DNA of 64,000 nt from Rhopalosiphum padi (lineage: Eukaryota; Arthropoda; Insecta; Hemiptera; Aphididae), in NCBI RefSeq assembly GCF_020882245.1, contig NC_083599.1, positions 42,930,748-42,994,747 on the forward strand. Direction: 5' to 3'. The notes beneath the pieces were generated by a model. It was not told where the DNA came from. It saw nothing but the letters and a program-made list of their open reading frames with translations, and did no database searches. Below, in pieces: positions 1 to 14,044 of the stretch (positions are counted from its first letter, which is position 1; every line of letters starts with the position of its first letter). Position numbers and translations under genes: made by a program.

Positions 1-1960
1 CCTAGGAAACGCGAATGAAAATTGAAAATTTCGAAAAATGAAAATTCTCGTTTACGAAGTGTTTTACGGGAAAACCGAGAGAGATAGGACGAAAGTCGTG
101 AGTCATAAAATTGATCCCCATAACCAGCTTCATAAGTTGTATGCTTTTGATTTTTCGAAAAACCGTTATTAAGGATTTTTAAACGTCGTACTTAGGTCGA
201 ACGATTTTTGAAAACCCAAAATTTGAAATAAACAATTTTTGGAAAAAACAAAAACTGATTCTGATTTAGAATTACATGTAGAACATTTTAACTTCTGTGA
301 TAAATTTGTCGTTGGACCACCAGGTGACCTAGGAAACGCGAATGAAAATTGAAAATTTCGAAAAATGAAAATTCTCGTTTACGAAGTGTTTTACGGGAAA
401 ATCGAGAGAGATAGGACGACAGTCGTCAGACATAAAATTGATCCCCATAACCAGCTTCATAAGTTGTATGCTTTTGATTTTTCGAAAAACTGTTATTAAG
501 GATTTTTAAACGTCGTACTTAGGTCGAACGATTTTTGAAAACCCAAAATTTGAAATAACGAGTTTTTGGAAAAATGAAAAACTGTTTCTGGTTTGGAATT
601 ACATGTAGAACATTTTAACTTCTGTGATAAATTGTCGTTGGACCACCAGGTGACCTAGGAAACGCGAATTAAAATTGAAAATTTCGAAAAATGAAAATTC
701 TCGTTTACGAAATGTTTTACGGGAAAACCGAGAGAGATAGGACGACAGTCGTGAGACATAAAATTGATCCCCATAACCAGCTTCATAAGTTGTATGCTTT
801 TGATTTTTCGAAAAACCGTTATTAAGGATTTTTAAACGTCGTACTTAGGTCGAACGATTTTTGAAAACCCAAAATTTGAAATAAACAATTTTTGGAAAAA
901 ACAAAAACTGATTCTGATTTAGAATTACATGTAGAACATTTTAACTTCTGTGATAAATTTGTCGTCGGACCACCAGGTGACCTAGGAAACGCGAATGAAA
1001 ATTGAAAATTTCGAAAAATGAAAATTCTCGTTTACGAAGTGTTTTACGGGAAAACCGAGAGAGATAGGACGAAAGTCGTGAGTCATAAAATTGATCCCCA
1101 TAACCAGCTTCATAAGTTGTATGCTTTTGATTTTTCGAAAAACCGTTATTAAGGATTTTTAAACGTCGTACTTAGGTCGAACGATTTTTGAAAACCCAAA
1201 ATTTGAAATAAACAATTTTTGGAAAAAACAAAAACTGATTCTGATTTAGAATTACATGTAGAACATTTTAACTTCTGTGATAAATTTGTCGTTGGACCAC
1301 CAGGTGACCTAGGAAACGCGAATGAAAATTGAAAATTTCGAAAAATGAAAATTCTCGTTTACGAAGTGTTTTACGGGAAAATCGAGAGAGATAGGACGAC
1401 AGTCGTCAGACATAAAATTGATCCCCATAACCAGCTTCATAAGTTGTATGCTTTTGATTTTTCGAAAAACTGTTATTAAGGATTTTTAAACGTCGTACTT
1501 AGGTCGAACGATTTTTGAAAACCCAAAATTTGAAATAACGAGTTTTTGGAAAAATGAAAAACTGTTTTTGGTTTGGAATTACATGTAGAACATTTTAACT
1601 TCTGTGATAAATTGTCGTTGGACCACCAGGTGACCTAGGAAACGCGAATGAAAATTGAAAATTTCGAAAAATGAAAATTCTCGTTTACGAAATGTTTTAC
1701 GGGAAAACCGAGAGAGATAGGACGACAGTCGTGAGACATAAAATTGATCCCCATAACCAGCTTCATAAGTTGTATGCTTTTGATTTTTCGAAAAACCGTT
1801 ATTTAGGATTTTTAAACGTCGTACTTAGGTCGAACGATTTTTGAAAACCCAAAATTTGAAATAAACAATTTTTGGAAAAAACAAAAACTGATTCTGATTT
1901 AGAATTACATGTAGAACATTTTAACTTCTGTGATAAATTTGTCGTTGGACCACCAGGTGA
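1..1960 (+). repeat. Two copies of a 980-bp trimeric higher-order repeat
   Basis: Monomer starts at 1, 328, 654, 981, 1308 and 1634 give lengths 327, 326, 327, then the same again. The three types alternate as A (GACGAAAGTCGTGAGTC head), B (AAAATCGAG and GTCGTCAG head with the ACGAG tail) and C (GAAATG head with GTCGTGAG). Copy 2 differs from copy 1 by a few substitutions, for example TTATTTAGG near 1800 in place of TTATTAAGG. To the right of 1961 the order changes to mainly B-C alternation, so the trimer is local. Confidence 0.85.
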
Positions 1961-4900
1961 CCTAGGAAACGCGAATGAAAATTGAAAATTTCGAAAAATG
2001 AAAATTCTCGTTTACGAAGTGTTTTACGGGAAAATCGAGAGAGATAGGACGACAGTCGTCAGACATAAAATTGATCCCCATAACCAGCTTCATAAGTTGT
2101 ATGCTTTTGATTTTTCGAAAAACTGTTATTAAGGATTTTTAAACGTCGTACTTGGGTCGAACGATTTTTGAAAACCCAAAATTTGAAATAACGAGTTTTT
2201 GGAAAAATGAAAAACTGTTTCTGGTTTGGAATTACATGTAGAACATTTTAACTTCTGTGATAAATTGTCGTTGGACCACCAGGTGACCTAGGAAACGCGA
2301 ATGAAAATTGAAATTTTCGAAAAATGAAAATTCTCGTTTACGAAATGTTTTACGGGAAAACCGAGAGAGATAGGACGACAGTCGTGAGACATAAAATTGA
2401 TCCCCATAACCAGCTTCATAAGTTGTATGCTTTTGATTTTTCGAAAAACCGTTATTAAGGATTTTTAAACGTCGTACTTAGGTCGAACGATTTTTGAAAA
2501 CCCAAAATTTGAAATAAACAATTTTTGGAAAAAACAAAAACTGATTCTGATTTAGAATTACATGTAGAACATTTTAACTTCTGTGATAAATTTGTCGTTG
2601 GACCACCAGGTGACCTAGGAAACGCGAATGAAAATTGAAAATTTCGAAAAATGAAAATTCTCGTTTACGAAGTGTTTTACGGGAAAATCGAGAGAGATAG
2701 GACGACAGTCGTCAGACATAAAATTGATCCCCATAACCAGCTTCATAAGTTGTATGCTTTTGATTTTTCGAAAAACTGTTATTAAGGATTTTTAAACGTC
2801 GTACTTGGGTCGAACGATTTTTGAAAACCCAAAATTTGAAATAACGAGTTTTTGGAAAAATGAAAAACTGTTTCTGGTTTGGAATTACATGTAAAACATT
2901 TTAACTTCTGTGATAAATTGTCGTTGGACCACCAGGTGACCTAGGAAACGCGAATGAAAATTGAAATTTTCGAAAAATGAAAATTCTCGTTTACGAAATG
3001 TTTTACGGGAAAACCGAGAGAGATAGGACGACAGTCGTGAGACATAAAATTGATCCCCATAACCAGCTTCATAAGTTGTATGCTTTTGATTTTTCGAAAA
3101 ACCGTTATTAAGGATTTTTAAACGTCGTACTTAGGTCGAACGATTTTTGAAAACCCAAAATTTGAAATAAACAATTTTTGGAAAAAACAAAAACTGATTC
3201 TGATTTAGAATTACATGTAGAACATTTTAACTTCTGTGATAAATTTGTCGTTGGACCACCAGGTGACCTAGGAAACGCGAATGAAAATTGAAAATTTCGA
3301 AAAATGAAAATTCTCGTTTACGAAATGTTTTACGGGAAAACCGAGAGAGATAGGACGACAGTCTTGAGACATAAAATTGATCCCCATAACCAGCTTCATA
3401 AGTTGTATGCTTTTGATTTTTCGAAAAACCGTTATTAAGGATTTTTAAACGTCGTACTTAGGTCGAACGATTTTTGAAAACCCAAAATTTGAAATAAACA
3501 ATTTTTGGAAAAAACAAAAACTGATTCTGATTTAGAATTACATGTAGAACATTTTAACTTCTGTGATAAATTTGTCGTCGGACCACCAGGTGACCTAGGA
3601 AACGCGAATGAAAATTGAAAATTTCGAAAAATGAAAATTCTCGTTTACGAAGTGTTTTACGGGAAAATCGAGAGAGATAGGACGACAGTCGTCAGACATA
3701 AAATTGATCCCCATAACCAGCTTCATAAGTTGTATGCTTTTGATTTTTCGAAAAACTGTTATTAAGGATTTTTAAACGTCGTACTTAGGTCGAACGATTT
3801 TTGAAAACCCAAAATTTGAAATAACGAGTTTTTGGAAAAATGAAAAACTGTTTCTGGTTTGGAATTACATGTAGAACATTTTAACTTCTTTGATAAATTG
3901 TCGTTGGACCACCAGGTGACCTAGGAAACGCGAATGAAAATTGAAATTTTCGAAAAATGAAAATTCTCGTTTACGAAATGTTTTACGGGAAAACCGAGAG
4001 AGATAGGACGACAGTCGTGAGACATAAAATTGATCCCCATAACCAGCTTCATAAGTTGTATGCTTTTGATTTTTCGAAAAACCGTTATTAAGGATTTTTA
4101 AACGTCGTACTTAGGTCGAACGATTTTTGAAAACCCAAAATTTGAAATAAACAATTTTTGGAAAAAACAAAAACTGATTCTGATTTAGAATTACATGTAG
4201 AACATTTTAACTTCTGTGATAAATTTGTCGTTGGACCACCAGGTGACCTAGGAAACGCGAATGAAAATTGAAAATTTCGAAAAATGAAAATTCTCGTTTA
4301 CGAAGTGTTTTACGGGAAAATCGAGAGAGATAGGACGACAGTCGTCAGACATAAAATTGATCCCCATAACCAGCTTCATAAGTTGTATGCTTTTGATTTT
4401 TCGAAAAACCGTTATTAAGGATTTTTAAACGTCGTACTTAGGTCGAACGATTTTTGAAAACCCAAAATTTGAAATAAACAATTTTTGGAAAAAACAAAAA
4501 CTGATTCTGATTTAGAATTACATGTAGAACATTTTAACTTCTGTGATAAATTTGTCGTTGGACCACCAGGTGACCTAGGAAATGCGAATGAAAATTGAAA
4601 ATTTCGAAAAATGAAAATTCTCGTTTACGAAGTGTTTTACGGGAAAATCGAGAGAGATAGGACGACAGTCGTCAGACATAAAATTGATCCCCATAACCAG
4701 CTTCATAAGTTGTATGCTTTTGATTTTTCGAAAAACCGTTATTAAGGATTTTTAAACGTCGTACTTAGGTCGAACGATTTTTGAAAACCCAAAATTTGAA
4801 ATAAACAATTTTTGGAAAAAACAAAAACTGATTCTGATTTAGAATTACATGTAGAACATTTTAACTTCTGTGATAAATTTGTCGTTGGACCACCAGGTGA

Positions 4901-6532
4901 CCTAGGAAACGCGAATGAAAATTGAAAATTTCGAAAAATGAAAATTCTCGTTTACGAAGTGTTTTACGGGAAAATCGAGAGAGATAGGACGACAGTCGTC
5001 AGACATAAAATTGATTCCCATAACCAGCTTCATAAGTTGTATGCTTTTGATTTTTCGAAAAACCGTTATTAAGGATTTTTAAACGTCGTACTTAGGTCGA
5101 ACGATTTTTGAAAACCCAAAATTTGAAATAAACAATTTTTGGAAAAAACAAAAACTGATTCTGATTTAGAATTACATGTAGAACATTTTAACTTCTGTGA
5201 TAAATTTGTCGTTGGACCACCAGGTGACCTAGGAAACGCGAATGAAAATTGAAAATTTCGAAAAATGAAAATTCTCGTTTACGAAGTGTTTTACGGGAAA
5301 ATCGAGAGAGATAGGACGACAGTCGTCAGACATAAAATTGATCCCCATAACCAGCTTCATAAGTTGTATGCTTTTGATTTTTCGAAAAACTGTTATTAAG
5401 GATTTTTAAACGTCGTACTTAGGTCGAACGATTTTTGAAAACCCAAAATTTGAAATAACGAGTTTTTGGAAAAATGAAAAACTGTTTCTGGTTTGGAATT
5501 ACGTGTAGAACATTTTAACTTCTGTGATAAATTGTCGTTGGACCACCAGGTGACCTAGGAAACGCGAATGAAAATTGAAAATTTCGAAAAATGAAAATTC
5601 TCGTTTACGAAATGTTTTACGGGAAAACCGAGAGAGATAGGACGACAGTCGTGAGACATAAAATTGATCCCCATAACCAGCTTCATAAGTTGTATGCTTT
5701 TGATTTTTCGAAAAACCGTTATTAAGGATTTTTAAACGTCGTACTTAGGTCGAACGATTTTTGAAAACCCAAAATTTGAAATAAACAATTTTTGGAAAAA
5801 ACAAAAACTGATTCTGATTTAGAATTACATGTAGAACATTTTAACTTCTGTGATAAATTTGTCGTTGGACCACCAGGTGACCTAGGAAATGCGAATGAAA
5901 ATTGAAAATTTCGAAAAATGAAAATTCTCGTTTACGAAGTGTTTTACGGGAAAATCGAGAGAGATAGGACGACAGTCGTCAGACATAAAATTGATCCCCA
6001 TAACCAGCTTCATAAGTTGTATGCTTTTGATTTTTCGAAAAACTGTTATTAAGGATTTTTAAACGTCGTACTTAGGTCGAACGATTTTTGAAAACCCAAA
6101 ATTTGAAATAACGAGTTTTTGGAAAAATGAAAAACTGTTTCTGGTTTGGAATTACATGTAGAACATTTTAACTTCTGTGATAAATTGTCGTTGGACCACC
6201 AGGTGACCTAGGAAACGCGAATGAAAATTGAAAATTTCGAAAAATGAAAATTCTCGTTTACGAAATGTTTTACGGGAAAACCGAGAGAGATAGGACGACA
6301 GTCGTGAGACATAAAATTGATCCCCATAACCAGCTTCATAAGTTGTATGCTTTTGATTTTTCGAAAAACCGTTATTAAGGATTTTTAAACGTCGTACTTA
6401 AGTCGAACGATTTTTGAAAACCCAAAATTTGAAATAACGAGTTTTTGGAAAAATGAAAAACTGTTTCTGGTTTGGAATTACATGTAGAACATTTTAACTT
6501 CTGTGATAAATTGTCGTTGGACCACCAGGTGA

Positions 6533-9500
6533 CCTAGGAAACGCGAATGAAAATTGAAAATTTCGAAAAATGAAAATTCTCGTTTACGAAATGTTTTACG
6601 GGAAAACCGAGAGAGATAGGACGACAGTCGTGAGACATAAAATTGATCCCCATAACCAGCTTCATAAGTTGTATGCTTTTGATTTTTCGAAAAACCGTTA
6701 TTAAGGATTTTTAAACGTCGTACTTAGGTCGAACGATTTTTGAAAACCCAAAATTTGAAATAAACAATTTTTGGAAAAAACAAAAACTGATTCTGATTTA
6801 GAATTACATGTAGAACATTTTAACTTCTGTGATAAATTTGTCGTTGGACCACCAGGTGACCTAGGAAACGCGAATGAAAATTGAAAATTTCGAAAAATGA
6901 AAATTCTCGTTTACGAAGTGTTTTACGGGAAAATCGAGAGAGATAGGACGACAGTCGTCAGACATAAAATTGATCCCCATAACCAGCTTCATAAGTTGTA
7001 TGCTTTTGATTTTTCGAAAAACCGTTATTAAGGATTTTTAAACGTCGTACTTAGGTCGAACGATTTTTGAAAACCCAAAATTTGAAATAACGAGTTTTAG
7101 GAAAAATGAAAAACTGATTCTGATTTAGAATTACATTTAGAACATTTTAACTTCTGTGATAAATTTGTCGTTGGACCACCAGGTGACCTAGGAAACGCGA
7201 ATGAAAATTGAAAATTTCGAAAAATGAAAATTCTCGTTTACGAAGTGTTTTACGGGAAAATCGAGAGAGATAGGACGACAGTCGTCAGACATAAAATTGA
7301 TCCCCATAATCAGCTTCATAAGTTGTATGCTTTTGATTTTTCGAAAAACTGTTATTAAGGATTTTTAAACGTCGTACTTAGGTCGAACGATTTTTGAAAA
7401 CCCAAAATTTGAAATAACGAGTTTTTGGAAAAATGAAAAACTGTTTCTGGTTTGGAATTACATGTAGAACATTTTAACTTCTGTGATAAATTGTCGTTGG
7501 ACCACCAGGTGACCTAGGAAACGCGAATGAAAATTGAAAATTTCGAAAAATGAAAATTCTCGTTTACGAAATGTTTTACGGGAAAACCGAGAGAGATAGG
7601 ACGACAGTCGTGAGACATAAAATTGATCCCCATAACCAGCTTCATAAGTTGTATGCTTTTGATTTTTCGAAAAACCGTTATTAAGGATTTTTAAACGTCG
7701 TACTTAGGTCGAACGATTTTTGAAAACCCAAAATTTGAAATAAACAATTTTTGGAAAAAACAAAAACTGTTTCTGGTTTGGAATTACATGTAGAACATTT
7801 TAACTTCTGTGATAAATTGTCGTTGGACCACCAGGTGACCTAGGAAACGCGAATGAAAATTGAAAATTTCGAAAAATGAAAATTCTCGTTTACGAAATGT
7901 TTTACGGGAAAACCGAGAGAGATAGGACGACAGTCGTGAGACATAAAATTGATCCCCATAACCAGCTTCATAAGTTGTATGCTTTTGATTTTTCGAAAAA
8001 CCGTTATTAAGGATTTTTAAACGTCGTACTTAGGTCGAACGATTTTTGAAAACCCAAAATTTGAAATAAACAATTTTTGGAAAAAACAAAAACTGATTCT
8101 GATTTAGAATTACATGTAGAACATTTTAACTTCTGTGATAAATTTGTCGTTGGACCACCAGGTGACCTAGGAAAGGCGAATGAAAATTGAAAATTTCGAA
8201 AAATGAAAATTCTCGTTTACGAAATGTTTTACGGGAAAACCGAGAGAGATAGGACGACAGTCGTAAGACATAAAATTGATCCCCATAACCAGCTTCATAA
8301 GTTGTATGCTTTTGATTTTTCGAAAAACTGTTATTAAGGATTTTTAAACGTCGTACTTAGGTCGAACGATTTTTGAAAACCCAAAATTTGAAATAACGAG
8401 TTTTTGGAAAAATGAAAAACTGTTTCTGGTTTAGAATTACATGTAGAACATTTTAACTTCTGTGATAAATTTGTCGTTGGACCACCAGGTGACCTAGGAA
8501 ACGCGAATGAAAATTGAAAATTTCGAAAAATGAAAATTCTCGTTTACGAAGTGTTTTACGGGAAAATCGAGAGAGATAGGACGACAGTCGTCAGACATAA
8601 AATTGATCCCCATAACCAGCTTCATAAGTTGTATGCTTTTGATTTTTCGAAAAACTGTTATTAAGGATTTTTAAACGTCGTACTTAGGTCGAACGATTTT
8701 TGAAAACCCAAAATTTGAAATAACGAGTTTTTGGAAAAATGAAAAACTGTTTCTGGTTTGGAATTACATGTAGAACATTTTAACTTCTGTGATAAATTGT
8801 CGTTGGACCACCAGGTGACCTAGGAAACGCGAATGAAAATTGAAATTTTCGAAAAATGAAAATTCTCGTTTACGAAATGTTTTACGGGAAAACCGAGAGA
8901 GATAGGACGACAGTCGTGAGACATAAAATTGATCCCCATAACCAGCTTCATAAGTTGTATGCTTTTGATTTTTCGAAAAACCGTTATTAAGGATTTTTAA
9001 ACGTCGTACTTAGGTCGAACGATTTTTGAAAACCCAAAATTTGAAATAAACAATTTTTGGAAAAAACAAAAACTGATTCTGATTTAGAATTACATGTAGA
9101 ACATTTTAACTTCTGTGATAAATTTGTCGTTGGACCACCAGGTGACCTAGTAAACGCGAATGAAAATTGAAAATTTCGAAAAATGAAAATTCTCGTTTAC
9201 GAAGTGTTTTACGGGAAAACCGAGAGAGATAGGACGAAAGTCGTGAGTCATAAAATTGATCCCCATAACCAGCTTCATAAGTTGTATGCTTTTGATTTTT
9301 CGAAAAACCGTTATTAAGGATTTTTAAACGTCGTACTTAGGTCGAACGATTTTTGAAAACCCAAAATTTGAAATAAACAATTTTTGGAAAAAACAAAAAC
9401 TGATTCTGATTTAGAATTACATGTAGAACATTTTAACTTCTGTGATAAATTTGTCGTTGGACCACCAGGTGACCTAGGAAACGCGAATGAAAATTGAAAA

Positions 9501-12500
9501 TTTCGAAAAATGAAAATTCTCGTTTACGAAGTGTTTTACGGGAAAATCGAGAGAGATAGGACGACAGTCGTCAGACATAAAATTGATCCCCATAACCAGC
9601 TTCATAAGTTGTATGCTTTTGATTTTTCGAAAAACTGTTATTAAGGATTTTTAAACGTCGTACTTAGGTCGAACGATTTTTGAAAACCCAAAATTTGAAA
9701 TAACGAGTTTTTGGAAAAATGAAAAACTGTTTCTGGTTTGGAATTACATGTAGAACATTTTAACTTCTGTGATAAATTGTCGTTGGACCACCAGGTGACC
9801 TAGGAAACGCGAATGAAAATTGAAAATTTCGAAAAATGAAAATTCTCGTTTACGAAATGTTTTACGGGAAAACCGAGAGAGATAGGACGACAGTCGTGAG
9901 ACATAAAATTGATCCCCATAACCAGCTTCATAAGTTGTATGCTTTTGATTTTTCGAAAAACCGTTATTAAGGATTTTTAAACGTCGTACTTAGGTCGAAC
10001 GATTTTTGAAAACCCAAAATTTGAAATAAACAATTTTTGGAAAAAACAAAAACTGATTCTGATTTAGAATTACATGTAGAACATTTTAACTTCTGTGATA
10101 AATTTGTCGTTGGACCACCAGGTGACCTAGGAAACGCGAATGAAAATTGAAAATTTCGAAAAATGAAAATTCTCGTTTACGAAGTGTTTTACGGGAAAAT
10201 CGAGAGAGATAGGACGACAGTCGTCAGACATAAAATTGATCCCCATAACCAGCTTCATAAGTTGTATGCTTTTGATTTTTCGAAAAACCGTTATTAAGGA
10301 TTTTTAAACGTCGTACTTAGGTCGAACGATTTTTGAAAACCCAAAATTTGAAATAACGAGTTTTAGGAAAAATGAAAAACTGATTCTGATTTAGAATTAC
10401 ATTTAGAACATTTTAACTTCTGTGATAAATTTGTCGTTGGACCACCAGGTGACCTAGGAAACGCGAATGAAAATTGAAAATTTCGAAAAATGAAAATTCT
10501 CGTTTACGAAGTGTTTTACGGGAAAATCGAGAGAGATAGGACGACAGTCGTCAGACATAAAATTGATCCCCATAATCAGCTTCATAAGTTGTATGCTTTT
10601 GATTTTTCGAAAAACTGTTATTAAGGATTTTTAAACGTCGTACTTAGGTCGAACGATTTTTGAAAACCCAAAATTTGAAATAACGAGTTTTTGGAAAAAT
10701 GAAAAACTGTTTCTGGTTTGGAATTACATGTAGAACATTTTAACTTCTGTGATAAATTGTCGTTGGACCACCAGGTGACCTAGGAAACGCGAATGAAAAT
10801 TGAAAATTTCGAAAAATGAAAATTCTCGTTTACGAAATGTTTTACGGGAAAACCGAGAGAGATAGGACGACAGTCGTGAGACATAAAATTGATCCCCATA
10901 ACCAGCTTCATAAGTTGTATGCTTTTGATTTTTCGAAAAACCGTTATTAAGGATTTTTAAACGTCGTACTTAGGTCGAACGATTTTTGAAAACCCAAAAT
11001 TTGAAATAAACAATTTTTGGAAAAAACAAAAACTGTTTCTGGTTTGGAATTACATGTAGAACATTTTAACTTCTGTGATAAATTGTCGTTGGACCACCAG
11101 GTGACCTAGGAAACGCGAATGAAAATTGAAAATTTCGAAAAATGAAAATTCTCGTTTACGAAATGTTTTACGGGAAAACCGAGAGAGATAGGACGACAGT
11201 CGTGAGACATAAAATTGATCCCCATAACCAGCTTCATAAGTTGTATGCTTTTGATTTTTCGAAAAACCGTTATTAAGGATTTTTAAACGTCGTACTTAGG
11301 TCGAACGATTTTTGAAAACCCAAAATTTGAAATAAACAATTTTTGGAAAAAACAAAAACTGATTCTGATTTAGAATTACATGTAGAACATTTTAACTTCT
11401 GTGATAAATTTGTCGTTGGACCACCAGGTGACCTAGGAAAGGCGAATGAAAATTGAAAATTTCGAAAAATGAAAATTCTCGTTTACGAAATGTTTTACGG
11501 GAAAACCGAGAGAGATAGGACGACAGTCGTAAGACATAAAATTGATCCCCATAACCAGCTTCATAAGTTGTATGCTTTTGATTTTTCGAAAAACTGTTAT
11601 TAAGGATTTTTAAACGTCGTACTTAGGTCGAACGATTTTTGAAAACCCAAAATTTGAAATAACGAGTTTTTGGAAAAATGAAAAACTGTTTCTGGTTTAG
11701 AATTACATGTAGAACATTTTAACTTCTGTGATAAATTTGTCGTTGGACCACCAGGTGACCTAGGAAACGCGAATGAAAATTGAAAATTTCGAAAAATGAA
11801 AATTCTCGTTTACGAAGTGTTTTACGGGAAAATCGAGAGAGATAGGACGACAGTCGTCAGACATAAAATTGATCCCCATAACCAGCTTCATAAGTTGTAT
11901 GCTTTTGATTTTTCGAAAAACTGTTATTAAGGATTTTTAAACGTCGTACTTAGGTCGAACGATTTTTGAAAACCCAAAATTTGAAATAACGAGTTTTTGG
12001 AAAAATGAAAAACTGTTTCTGGTTTGGAATTACATGTAGAACATTTTAACTTCTGTGATAAATTGTCGTTGGACCACCAGGTGACCTAGGAAACGCGAAT
12101 GAAAATTGAAATTTTCGAAAAATGAAAATTCTCGTTTACGAAATGTTTTACGGGAAAACCGAGAGAGATAGGACGACAGTCGTGAGACATAAAATTGATC
12201 CCCATAACCAGCTTCATAAGTTGTATGCTTTTGATTTTTCGAAAAACCGTTATTAAGGATTTTTAAACGTCGTACTTAGGTCGAACGATTTTTGAAAACC
12301 CAAAATTTGAAATAAACAATTTTTGGAAAAAACAAAAACTGATTCTGATTTAGAATTACATGTAGAACATTTTAACTTCTGTGATAAATTTGTCGTTGGA
12401 CCACCAGGTGACCTAGTAAACGCGAATGAAAATTGAAAATTTCGAAAAATGAAAATTCTCGTTTACGAAGTGTTTTACGGGAAAACCGAGAGAGATAGGA

Positions 12501-13064
12501 CGAAAGTCGTGAGTCATAAAATTGATCCCCATAACCAGCTTCATAAGTTGTATGCTTTTGATTTTTCGAAAAACCGTTATTAAGGATTTTTAAACGTCGT
12601 ACTTAGGTCGAACGATTTTTGAAAACCCAAAATTTGAAATAAACAATTTTTGGAAAAAACAAAAACTGATTCTGATTTAGAATTACATGTAGAACATTTT
12701 AACTTCTGTGATAAATTTGTCGTTGGACCACCAGGTGACCTAGGAAACGCGAATGAAAATTGAAAATTTCGAAAAATGAAAATTCTCGTTTACGAAGTGT
12801 TTTACGGGAAAATCGAGAGAGATAGGACGACAGTCGTCAGACATAAAATTGATCCCCATAACCAGCTTCATAAGTTGTATGCTTTTGATTTTTCGAAAAA
12901 CTGTTATTAAGGATTTTTAAACGTCGTACTTAGGTCGAACGATTTTTGAAAACCCAAAATTTGAAATAACGAGTTTTTGGAAAAATGAAAAACTGTTTTT
13001 GGTTTGGAATTACATGTAGAACATTTTAACTTCTGTGATAAATTGTCGTTGGACCACCAGGTGA
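6533..13064 (+). repeat. Tandem duplication of a 10-monomer block (3266 bp)
   Basis: Rare variants recur at an exact 3266-bp offset: TTTTAGGAAAAATG at 7095 and 10361, CATAATCAG near 7306 and 10572, the hybrid tail near 7760 and 11026, CCTAGGAAAG at 8168 and 11434, and CCTAGTAAAC at 9146 and 12412. The two copies run about 6533-9798 and 9799-13064. Agreement breaks down inside the last monomer, where copy 2 instead carries the TGTTTTTGG and TTATTTAGG variants seen near 1566 and 1800. Confidence 0.85.
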
Positions 13065-14044
13065 CCTAGGAAACGCGAATGAAAATTGAAAATTTCGAAA
13101 AATGAAAATTCTCGTTTACGAAATGTTTTACGGGAAAACCGAGAGAGATAGGACGACAGTCGTGAGACATAAAATTGATCCCCATAACCAGCTTCATAAG
13201 TTGTATGCTTTTGATTTTTCGAAAAACCGTTATTTAGGATTTTTAAACGTCGTACTTAGGTCGAACGATTTTTGAAAACCCAAAATTTGAAATAAACAAT
13301 TTTTGGAAAAAACAAAAACTGATTCTGATTTAGAATTACATGTAGAACATTTTAACTTCTGTGATAAATTTGTCGTTGGACCACCAGGTGACCTAGGAAA
13401 CGCGAATGAAAATTGAAAATTTCGAAAAATGAAAATTCTCGTTTACGAAGTGTTTTACGGGAAAATCGAGAGAGATAGGACGACAGTCGTCAGACATAAA
13501 ATTGATCCCCATAACCAGCTTCATAAGTTGTATGCTTTTGATTTTTCGAAAAACTGTTATTAAGGATTTTTAAACGTCGTACTTGGGTCGAACGATTTTT
13601 GAAAACCCAAAATTTGAAATAACGAGTTTTTGGAAAAATGAAAAACTGTTTCTGGTTTGGAATTACATGTAAAACATTTTAACTTCTGTGATAAATTGTC
13701 GTTGGACCACCAGGTGACCTAGGAAACGCGAATGAAAATTGAAATTTTCGAAAAATGAAAATTCTCGTTTACGAAATGTTTTACGGGAAAACCGAGAGAG
13801 ATAGGACGACAGTCGTGAGACATAAAATTGATCCCCATAACCAGCTTCATAAGTTGTATGCTTTTGATTTTTCGAAAAACCGTTATTAAGGATTTTTAAA
13901 CGTCGTACTTAGGTCGAACGATTTTTGAAAACCCAAAATTTGAAATAAACAATTTTTGGAAAAAACAAAAACTGATTCTGATTTAGAATTACATGTAGAA
14001 CATTTTAACTTCTGTGATAAATTTGTCGTTGGACCACCAGGTGA

